A stretch of 41,026 bases of DNA, taken from a virus. Of the stretch, positions 12,537 through 18,190 are shown in pieces. How positions within the stretch are numbered: position 1 is the stretch's first letter; each line of letters begins with the position of its first letter. The stretch spans positions 18,477 through 59,502 of the IMG/VR virus record IMGVR_UViG_3300030061_000095. One strand, written 5' to 3'. The position numbers were made by a program, and so were the translations under genes. The notes below the pieces were generated by a model. It did no database searches. It saw only the letters and a list, made by a program, of their open reading frames with translations, and was not told where the DNA came from.

Positions 12537-12748
12537 TTAGTAGAACGCAAACAAAAAAACAAATGACAGGTAAAAAAAAGAAATCAAGGGTAAATGAAGC
12601 TGGTAATTATACTAAGCCGGGTATGCGTGAGAAGATGTTTAAACGCATTAAGGCTGGTGGTAAGGGTGGAAAGCCCGGACAATGGAGTGCAAGAAAAGCA
12701 CAGATGTTAGCTAAACAATATAAATCAAAAGGTGGAGGATATAAATGA
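12530..12748 (+). CDS. Small lysine-rich protein 2 (72 aa)
   Basis: Basic protein with a well-conserved core VNEAGNYTKPGMREKMF then IKAGGKGGKPGQWSARKAQ and an ending in KSKGGGYK. The same core is common in phages and large DNA viruses, always in small proteins of unknown function. The start at 12530 overlaps the previous gene by seven bases. An internal ATG at 12563 (MTGKKKK) is an alternative, and neither has a clear Shine-Dalgarno. The gene ends in ATGA, giving the next start. It contains a GTTTAAAC site at 12637-12644. It probably has the same unknown role as its basic neighbours. Confidence 0.75.
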   Translation: MVISRTQTKKQMTGKKKKSRVNEAGNYTKPGMREKMFKRIKAGGKGGKPGQWSARKAQMLAKQYKSKGGGYK

Positions 12749-12870
12749 GCAAAGACTTAGAGCCAGTAGTAAAGCAGTTGCAAAATGCATCTAAGATGCA
12801 TGCAGCGCAAGCTAAGATAGTAAAGAACCATATAAAGACTATGCACAATGCCGCTAAAAAAAGGAAGTAG
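12745..12870 (+). CDS. Very small basic protein 3 (41 aa)
   Basis: A 41-codon gene easily missed by length filters. It is supported by a near-perfect Shine-Dalgarno (GGAGG, six bases before the ATG) and a four-base ATGA overlap with the previous gene. The protein begins [20 protein letters not shown] and continues with [21 protein letters not shown], an amphipathic helix rich in K, H and Q. The next small gene starts inside it in another frame. Function is unknown. Its placement in the basic-protein array argues that it is real. Confidence 0.75.
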   Translation: MSKDLEPVVKQLQNASKMHAAQAKIVKNHIKTMHNAAKKRK

Positions 12871-13000
12871 TCAGAAGGTTATATCTTCTAATATTTCTAA
12901 ATTAAAAAAAGAAGGGAGACCACAGAAACAAGCAGTGGCTATTTCATTAGATAAAGCTTATGGCAAAAGACCCAAAAGAAGGAACAGGAAAAAAACCTAA
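12848..13000 (+). CDS. Very small basic protein 4 (50 aa), MPLKKGSS family
   Basis: A 50-codon gene overlapping both neighbours (23 bases upstream, 41 downstream). The start [19 protein letters not shown] and the following [18 protein letters not shown] match a tiny protein pattern I have seen in very many phage genomes (MPLKKGSS...QKQAxAIAL...), always of unknown function. The C-terminal dozen residues are almost all K and R. The frame, the recognisable sequence and the position in the array all support it despite its length. Confidence 0.82.
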   Translation: MPLKKGSSQKVISSNISKLKKEGRPQKQAVAISLDKAYGKRPKRRNRKKT

Positions 13001-13259
13001 AGGAAGCGGGAGGCGTTTATACACAGATGAAAATCCTAAAGATACAGTACCCATTAAGTTTGCAACGCCTACTGATGCAAGGAAAACAGTCGCAAAAGTC
13101 AAACGAATTAAAAAACCTTTTGCAAGAAAAATACAAATACTTACAGTCGGAGAGCAAAGATCAAAGGTTATGGGTAAATCTGAGGTCTCTAATATATTTA
13201 AAAAGGGTAAAGATTCAATAAGAAAACAACATGGTAGCAAAAAGTCAAAAAAGTCTTAA
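12960..13259 (+). CDS. Small lysine-rich protein 5 (99 aa)
   Basis: Basic protein with the pattern [40 protein letters not shown], then [21 protein letters not shown] recognise this [16 protein letters not shown]...[11 protein letters not shown] core from other phages and from viruses of larger hosts, again without known function. It starts inside the preceding 50-codon gene in a different frame, with no obvious Shine-Dalgarno. Translation is probably coupled. The lysine content is about one residue in four. Confidence 0.78.
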   Translation: MAKDPKEGTGKKPKGSGRRLYTDENPKDTVPIKFATPTDARKTVAKVKRIKKPFARKIQILTVGEQRSKVMGKSEVSNIFKKGKDSIRKQHGSKKSKKS

Positions 13260-13467
13260 AGACTGGACTAAACAAAAATGGCGTACTAAGTCAGGTAAGA
13301 AGTCCTCTGAAACAGGAGAAAGGTATTTACCTGAGAAAGCTATAAAGGCTATGTCTAGTTCTCAATATGCAGCTACTACTAAAAAGAAAAGAGCAGATAC
13401 TAAGAAAGGAAAACAGTTTTCTAAACAACCTAAGTCTGCTGCTAAGATATCTAAGAGGTATAGGTAA
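13231..13467 (+). CDS. Small lysine-rich protein 6 (78 aa)
   Basis: Last of the basic series. The core [20 protein letters not shown], then TGERYLPEKAIKAMSSSQYA and KQFSKQPKSAAKISKRYR, is a conserved pattern in phages. It overlaps the previous gene by 29 bases, and its stop overlaps the nuclease start (TAATG). Its function is unknown. The conserved W and the GERYLPEKAI segment suggest a small folded domain, so it is probably more than a polycation. Confidence 0.78.
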   Translation: MVAKSQKSLKDWTKQKWRTKSGKKSSETGERYLPEKAIKAMSSSQYAATTKKKRADTKKGKQFSKQPKSAAKISKRYR

Positions 13468-13883
13468 TGTATGAATACAGTTGTAAAGTTGAAAGAGTGG
13501 TTGATGGCGATACTGTTGATGTTGTGTTGGACCTTGGGTTTGACATTCTTCATAAGTGCCGTGTTCGTCTATATGGCATTGATACTCCCGAGTCACGCAC
13601 TCGTAACCTTGATGAAAAGGCTAGAGGAAAAATGGCTTCGGCTTTCTTAAGTGAAGCTATTAATACAGGCAAACAAGTTGTAATACAAACAAAATTAAAA
13701 GACTCTAAAGGTAAATATGGCAGAGTGTTAGGTGATGTAGTTGTAGATGATGTAAACATAAATCAACAAATGGTTGACAAACACCTTGCAGTGAAATACT
13801 TTGGACAAAGTAAAGAAGATGTAGAATCAGAACATCTTAAGAATAGACAAATATTAATTGATAACGGAACATTTGAACCTTAA
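13467..13883 (+). CDS. Staphylococcal-nuclease-like (thermonuclease) protein
   Basis: A 138-residue SNase/OB-fold nuclease. Catalytic and calcium-site positions match staphylococcal nuclease: D15 (VVDGDTVDV; D21 in SNase), R34 (VRLYGIDTPE; R35), D39-T40 (D40-T41), E42 (E43) and R86 (YGRVLG; R87). No signal peptide is present, so it acts in the cell or inside the virion. Likely uses are host DNA breakdown for nucleotides or DNA trimming during packaging, both inference. It is coupled to the basic-protein array by TAATG. A GTTTAAAC site (13897-13904) and a good ribosome binding site for the next gene follow in the 36-base gap. Confidence 0.92.
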   Translation: MYEYSCKVERVVDGDTVDVVLDLGFDILHKCRVRLYGIDTPESRTRNLDEKARGKMASAFLSEAINTGKQVVIQTKLKDSKGKYGRVLGDVVVDDVNINQQMVDKHLAVKYFGQSKEDVESEHLKNRQILIDNGTFEP

Positions 13884-13919
13884 AATAAATCAACATGTTT
13901 AAACAACAGGAGAAAAAAT

Positions 13920-14153
13920 ATGCCAGAAGTAGGTAAAAAGAAATTTTCTTATGATGATGCAGGTATGAAAGCAGCACGTGAGGAAATGAAAAAATCAGGT
14001 AAGGATATGGTAATTAAATATGATGAGGGCGGAAAGGTAGATGACTATCAAGATAGCCTTGTTAAAAAATTTGGTGGCGGTATGCCAAGAATGATGGAAG
14101 GTGGTATGCCTAAGTATGGTACTGGTGGCATGTACGGAAGTAAAAAGAAATAA
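13920..14153 (+). CDS. Small glycine/methionine-rich protein with GG motifs (77 aa)
   Basis: Preceded by CAGGAGAAAA, a strong ribosome binding site. The first half starts MPEVGKKKFSYDDAGMKAA and is helical and basic. The second half has repeated glycine pairs: YDEGGKV, FGGGMP, MMEGGMP, GTGGM. Small MPEVGKKKF proteins are recurrent in marine phages and their function is unknown. The hydrophobic-x-E-G-G pattern also occurs in the internal-virion-type proteins at 24298, 25968 and 28778, hinting at a shared processing or packaging signal. Confidence 0.72.
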   Translation: MPEVGKKKFSYDDAGMKAAREEMKKSGKDMVIKYDEGGKVDDYQDSLVKKFGGGMPRMMEGGMPKYGTGGMYGSKKK

Positions 14154-14156
14154 TAT

Positions 14157-14843
14157 ATGGCAACAGCCACTACTAATAATTTTGATTTAGATATAGCAGA
14201 AGCAGCAGAAGAAGCTTTTGAGTTAGCTGGTCTTGAAATGAGAACCGGTTATGACTTACGCACGGCTAGACGTAGTATAAATCTTATGATGCTTGAATGG
14301 GCAAATAGAGGTTTAAATCTATGGCAAGTCGAAGCAGGTAGTACAACATTAACTTCTGGAACTGCTACATATAGTTTAGATGCAGATACTATAGATTTGT
14401 TAGAACATCATTTAAGAACTGATGATGGAGAAACAAATGCACAAAGTGACACATCTTTAACTAGAGTATCTTTTTCACAATATGCTGATATACCTAATAA
14501 GTTAGATCAAGGTAGACCTAATGAAATATTAGTTAATAGAGATAGTGGCTCTACATCTTTCACTCTTTATCCAGTACCAGATAGTTCAACTACATATAAA
14601 GTAGTATGGTATAGACTTAGACAAATATACGATGCAGGAACACCAGCATCTAATACTATAGATATACCTAAAGTTTTCTTGCCATGTCTAGTAGCAGGTC
14701 TTGCTTATCAATTAGCTATGAAAAATCCAGAGGCTTCTCAAAGAATACCTTTTTTAAAGCAACAATACGAAGAACAATGGAAGCTTGCATCTGAAGAAAA
14801 TAGAGTCAAAGCAGCTGTAAGATTCGTACCGGGAGGGTACTAA
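14157..14843 (+). CDS. Head-tail adaptor (P22 gp4-like) candidate
   Basis: A 228-residue protein opening the neck/tail block. It starts with a helical region (DIAEAAEEAFELAGLEMRTG, RTARRSINLMMLEWANRGLN) followed by a beta-rich domain (TTLTSGTATYSLDADTIDLL, STSFTLYPVPDSSTTYKVVW) and ends with helices (FLPCLVAGLAYQLAMKNPEA). This helices-beta-helices layout resembles phage adaptor proteins that sit under the portal, such as P22 gp4 and T7 tail tubular protein A. A second protein of similar layout lies at 15189. The assignment is by resemblance and by position between head and tail genes. There is no enzyme motif. Confidence 0.6.
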   Translation: MATATTNNFDLDIAEAAEEAFELAGLEMRTGYDLRTARRSINLMMLEWANRGLNLWQVEAGSTTLTSGTATYSLDADTIDLLEHHLRTDDGETNAQSDTSLTRVSFSQYADIPNKLDQGRPNEILVNRDSGSTSFTLYPVPDSSTTYKVVWYRLRQIYDAGTPASNTIDIPKVFLPCLVAGLAYQLAMKNPEASQRIPFLKQQYEEQWKLASEENRVKAAVRFVPGGY

Positions 14844-14844
14844 G

Positions 14845-15189
14845 ATGCCATATGCTAGAGGCAAACATGCATATGGTATATGTGATAGGACTGGATTTAG
14901 ATATCCCTTAAAAGATTTAAGAAATCAAATAAAGGATAAAAAAAGAACAGGACTCTTAGTAGGCAAAGATGTATTAGATAAAGATCAACCACAATTACAA
15001 TTAGGCAGATTAAGATTAAACGACCCACAGGCATTGAAGAATGCTAGACCACAAACAGACTTAGAAGCTAGTAGAGGTTTATTTGGATTTAATCCTATAG
15101 GTGGATGGAACTCTGCATTTGGTGATTGCAATCTTAATAACATGGTTCTAAAAGGTGAACTAGGTAAACTAGAAATAACTACAAGCTAA
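14845..15189 (+). CDS. Hypothetical small structural protein, 114 aa
   Basis: Has a GGAGGG ribosome binding site seven bases upstream. The start GKHAYGICDRTGFRYPLKDL, then TGLLVGKDVLDKDQPQLQLG and DPQALKNARPQTD, form a pattern I recognise from marine phage neck regions. The N-terminal YGICDRTGFRY resembles half of a zinc-binding knuckle, but no second cysteine pair is present. The gene sits between two adaptor-like genes. A minor neck or tail component is likely, with function unknown. Its stop overlaps the next start by one base. Confidence 0.7.
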   Translation: MPYARGKHAYGICDRTGFRYPLKDLRNQIKDKKRTGLLVGKDVLDKDQPQLQLGRLRLNDPQALKNARPQTDLEASRGLFGFNPIGGWNSAFGDCNLNNMVLKGELGKLEITTS

Positions 15190-15839
15190 TGTCATTTACA
15201 TTTACAACATTAAAAACTGCTATACAAGATTATACTGAAAATACAGAGACCACATTTGTAAATAATCTTTCTACTTTAATACAACAAGCAGAGAGTAGAA
15301 TAAATAGTTCAGTAGAATTACCACGTTATAGAAAAAATCAAACAGCAACTGCTACTATAAATAACCAGTATCTTGGAGTGCCTGATGATTTTTTATACTC
15401 ATACTCACTAGCAGTAGTTGATTCAAGTGGTGACTATAGTTTTTTAATAAATAAAGATGTTAACTTTATCAGAGAGGCTTATCCTAAACCTTCTGCTAAT
15501 ACTGGGTTGCCAGAATATTATGCACAATTTGATGATGGTTTTTTTATATTAGGTCCAACACCTGATGCAAATTACACAGTAGAGTTACATTATTTTTATT
15601 TACCACAATCTATTACTGCCTCATCAGATGGTACAAGTTGGTTAGGTTCTAATGCATCTGATGTACTTTTATTTGGTTCTTTAGTAGAGGCATATATATT
15701 TATGAAGGGTGAGCCTGATTTAATTACTCTGTATGAAACTAGATTTAAAGAAGCATTAGATAAGTTAATAATAGAACAAGATGGAAGAAATAGAAAAGAT
15801 GCCTATAGAGGCGGACAAAGAAGGATAGCCGAACAATAA
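15189..15839 (+). CDS. Tail adaptor-like structural protein, 216 aa
   Basis: Similar in layout to the protein at 14157. It has an N-terminal helix pair (LKTAIQDYTENTETTFVNNL, LIQQAESRINSSVELPRY), a beta-rich middle with a GVPDDFLYSYSLAV segment and FDDGFFILGPTPDANYTVEL, and a helical end (EAYIFMKGEPDLITLYETRF). This matches proteins annotated as phage adaptor or tail-tube-associated in podovirus-like genomes. Two adaptors in series would bridge the portal and the tail hub encoded at 21948. The evidence is resemblance and position. TAATG overlaps join it to both neighbours. Confidence 0.62.
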   Translation: MSFTFTTLKTAIQDYTENTETTFVNNLSTLIQQAESRINSSVELPRYRKNQTATATINNQYLGVPDDFLYSYSLAVVDSSGDYSFLINKDVNFIREAYPKPSANTGLPEYYAQFDDGFFILGPTPDANYTVELHYFYLPQSITASSDGTSWLGSNASDVLLFGSLVEAYIFMKGEPDLITLYETRFKEALDKLIIEQDGRNRKDAYRGGQRRIAEQ

Positions 15840-16606
15840 TGTTAAAAGAAAGAATATTATCTTTAGAAGGAAAACATATAGCTATTGTAGCTATGGGTAT
15901 GAGTCAAATAGATTTTCATTTATCACAGCTACATAGTAAGAAGTTTGACGAAGTTTGGGTAATTAATGCAATGATAGGAGTTGTTAAGAAGGCTGATAGA
16001 GCATTTATACTTGATCCTATGTCTCGTTTTTTTGACACAGATGAAGCAGCGTCTATGACAGAAATGATGAGAGAAGAATTACCTAAAATAGATTATCCAA
16101 TATATTCTTGCGAATTAGATGAAAGAGTACCAGCAGTAGAACAGTATCCCATTCAAAGTGTTATAGAAGATACATCATGTGCTTATTTGAATAACACAGT
16201 TGCTTATGCAATAGCATTTGCATATTGGAATGACGTTGGTGCTATAAGCATGTTTGGCACAGATTTTACTTATAATAACAATGCACACTTTGCAGAGATG
16301 GGTAGAGCATGTTGTGAGTATTGGTTAGGTAAATGTATGGAAAATAATATAGATGTATCAGTAGCAGTAAGATCAAACTTGTTAGATGCTAATGTAGATA
16401 TGAAAGATAAACTATATGGGTATCATCGTTTAAACGATCCAGTAGTTTCTTATGTAGATAATGGACAACTTTCTGTATGTAACTATTCAGAAATTATACA
16501 AGAAAAAATGATACCTCATGGAATTATAGGTAGAGAAAATCCTAAAGAATGGGTTATAGATGAAAGGTCTAATGGTGGGCATCCACCTGAACCTAATGTA
16601 CCATAA
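15839..16606 (+). CDS. Rossmann-like protein, possible transferase
   Basis: A 255-residue protein unlike its structural neighbours. It begins with a strand-loop-helix (GKHIAIVAMGMSQIDFHLSQ), then FDEVWVINAMIG, ADRAFILDP and, after a linker, NNTVAYAIAFAYWNDVGAIS followed by MFGTDFTYNNNAHFAEMGRA and EYWLGKCMENNID. This alternating alpha/beta order with a small-residue loop near the start fits a Rossmann-like nucleotide or nucleotide-sugar-binding fold. Relatives may include DUF115/MAF-type or sialyltransferase-like proteins, but I cannot decide from sequence by eye. C-terminal proline-rich tail. It is translationally coupled on both sides, so it is made with tail proteins. It could modify virion or host surface components. 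Confidence 0.5.
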   Translation: MLKERILSLEGKHIAIVAMGMSQIDFHLSQLHSKKFDEVWVINAMIGVVKKADRAFILDPMSRFFDTDEAASMTEMMREELPKIDYPIYSCELDERVPAVEQYPIQSVIEDTSCAYLNNTVAYAIAFAYWNDVGAISMFGTDFTYNNNAHFAEMGRACCEYWLGKCMENNIDVSVAVRSNLLDANVDMKDKLYGYHRLNDPVVSYVDNGQLSVCNYSEIIQEKMIPHGIIGRENPKEWVIDERSNGGHPPEPNVP

Positions 16607-16896
16607 TGCAGACAGATAAATTTGAAATAGGACTAGGTAATTTGGGTGTACAAACTACAGATTACAGAGGTCATACAGTAGAAGAAGTTGCTAATATGGC
16701 AACTGATAGATTAGTTTCGATAAGTGATACTGCACCTGATAATATAAAAGCACAAGCACATATATTTAAAGATGCTGCACGACAGGTAATTACACACTAT
16801 ATGCATGAGGCAGTAAAAAACCATATATGTACAGTATGTAATCAATTAGAACAGCAAGGACATAAAGACCTTGCTAATATAATAAGGAGGCTATAA
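16606..16896 (+). CDS. Small hypothetical protein, 96 aa
   Basis: Starts at the stop of the previous gene (TAATG) and ends in the start of the next. The N-terminal FEIGLGNLGVQTTDYRGHTV followed by EEVANMATDRLVSISDTAPD and a helical C-terminus ending in IIRRL is a pattern I have seen repeatedly in marine phage genomes. Function is unknown. A CTVC pair near residue 76 is the only metal-type motif, and it lacks a partner. It is probably a small tail-assembly or chaperone-like protein, inferred from context only. Confidence 0.7.
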   Translation: MQTDKFEIGLGNLGVQTTDYRGHTVEEVANMATDRLVSISDTAPDNIKAQAHIFKDAARQVITHYMHEAVKNHICTVCNQLEQQGHKDLANIIRRL

Positions 16897-17327
16897 TGGC
16901 TATAACACAAGCAATGTGTACTTCTTTTAAGAAAGAACTTTTAGAAGGTGTACATAATTTTAAAAACTCGGGCGGTAATACATTCAGACTAGCACTCTAT
17001 ACGAGTTCTGCCACTATGAGTGCAGCTACTACTGCATATACTACGACTAATGAAGCTAGTGGTACTAACTATACTGCTAAAGGAAACTCACTTACACGTG
17101 TTGATCCAACCACTTCTAGTACAACAGCGTTTACAGATTTTGCAGATTTAACTTTTGGCACAGCAACTATTACTGCTAGAGGTTGTATGATTTTTAACGA
17201 TTCTGCTTCAGGTGATCCGGCAGTTGCAGTATTTGATTTTGGTGCTGATAAAACATCAACAGCAGGTTCATTTACTATAACTTTTCCAACAGCTGATGCA
17301 AGTAATGCAATTATAAGAATAGCTTAA
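16896..17327 (+). CDS. Structural protein, tail-region, 143 aa
   Basis: The ribosome binding site is AGGAGG within the end of the preceding gene. A short N-terminal helix (SFKKELLEGVHNFK) is followed by a T/S/A-rich beta region (FRLALYTSSATMSAATTAYT, DLTFGTATITARGCMIFNDS, SFTITFPTADASNAIIRIA). This pattern (helix, FRLALYTS, then beta strands) is shared by a conserved family of small phage virion proteins often found next to tail-fibre genes. The exact role is not known. It lies three bases before a repeat-rich protein that likely belongs to the same tail structure. Confidence 0.68.
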   Translation: MAITQAMCTSFKKELLEGVHNFKNSGGNTFRLALYTSSATMSAATTAYTTTNEASGTNYTAKGNSLTRVDPTTSSTTAFTDFADLTFGTATITARGCMIFNDSASGDPAVAVFDFGADKTSTAGSFTITFPTADASNAIIRIA

Positions 17328-17330
17328 TAT

Positions 17331-18158
17331 ATGTCTGTCGGTTGGGGTCGATCCACTTGGGGTTCAGGTGCATGGGGTCAACCTCATAATATAACTGTTG
17401 ACCTAACAGGAGTTGCAGCAACTTCTGCATTAGGTACAGAAACTGTTACTTGTGATGCAAATGTTGCGGAAACGGGTATTGCAGCTACAGGTGGAATAGG
17501 TTCTGTAGTTGCTACTGGTGTAGCTAATGTAACAGAAACAGGGGTAGTAGGTACAACTGCTCTAGGAACAGAGTCTGTTACAGCTGATGCTAATGTATCT
17601 GAAACAGGCGTAACAGCTACCGGAGCGATTGGTAGTGAAACAGTAACAGGCGAAGCTAATGTAACAGAGACAGGTGTAGTAGGAACTACTGCATTAGGCA
17701 CAGAATCTGTAAGTGGTGATGCCAATGTAACTGAGACTGGTATAGCAGGTACATCTGCTGTAGGTAGTGTAACAGCTTCCGGTATAGCTATTACTGGTGT
17801 TTCAGGAACTGCATCTACTATAGCAGTAGGTGATGAAACAGTAACTTGTGATGCTAATGTAGCGTGTACTGGTTTATCTGCAACTAGCGGATTAGGAACA
17901 TTAAGTTTAGTTACAGTAAATATATTATCTATAACAGGTGTATTAGGTACTACTAAAGCAGGTGATCTTAGTGTTTCAGGTGTATCAAATGTATCTGTAA
18001 CAGGTGTAAACGCTACAGGAGAGTTAGGATTTGTAAGTGTATGGGGAAATATTGTACCCGGAGTTACAACATCATGGTCTAATGTAGATGAATCTGTAAC
18101 TACAACCTACAGTAATGTAGATGAATCTGTCACAACAACTTGGAGTGACGTAGCTTAA
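17331..18158 (+). CDS. Repeat-rich tail/fibre protein, 275 aa
   Basis: A low-charge protein of T, G, V, A and S. The N-terminus GWGRSTWGSGAWGQP is a W-G ladder also seen in the tail hub at 21948 (GSGTWGQSTWGGG). About ten degenerate repeats of around 20-22 residues follow (consensus near TGVxGTTALGTESVTxDANV), ending with a triplet of 11-residue units (TTSWSNVDESV). Such beta-repeat proteins typically form elongated fibres. No receptor-binding or chaperone domain is present, so it may be a shaft or a tail-surface decoration. The DNA repeats are diverged in third codon positions, showing selection on protein. Confidence 0.68.
   Translation: MSVGWGRSTWGSGAWGQPHNITVDLTGVAATSALGTETVTCDANVAETGIAATGGIGSVVATGVANVTETGVVGTTALGTESVTADANVSETGVTATGAIGSETVTGEANVTETGVVGTTALGTESVSGDANVTETGIAGTSAVGSVTASGIAITGVSGTASTIAVGDETVTCDANVACTGLSATSGLGTLSLVTVNILSITGVLGTTKAGDLSVSGVSNVSVTGVNATGELGFVSVWGNIVPGVTTSWSNVDESVTTTYSNVDESVTTTWSDVA
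17406..18158 (+). repeat. Degenerate coding repeats in the fibre gene
   Basis: About ten 60-66-base units encode the TGV...ANV repeats. Best-matching pairs are around 17520-17590 and 17650-17720 (VTETGVVGTTALGTESV twice). From 18064 a 33-base unit occurs two and a half times. These are protein-level repeats, not a CRISPR or satellite. Confidence 0.8.
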
Positions 18159-18190
18159 TAAATGGTTTAATATAATTAAGAGGTAAAAAA

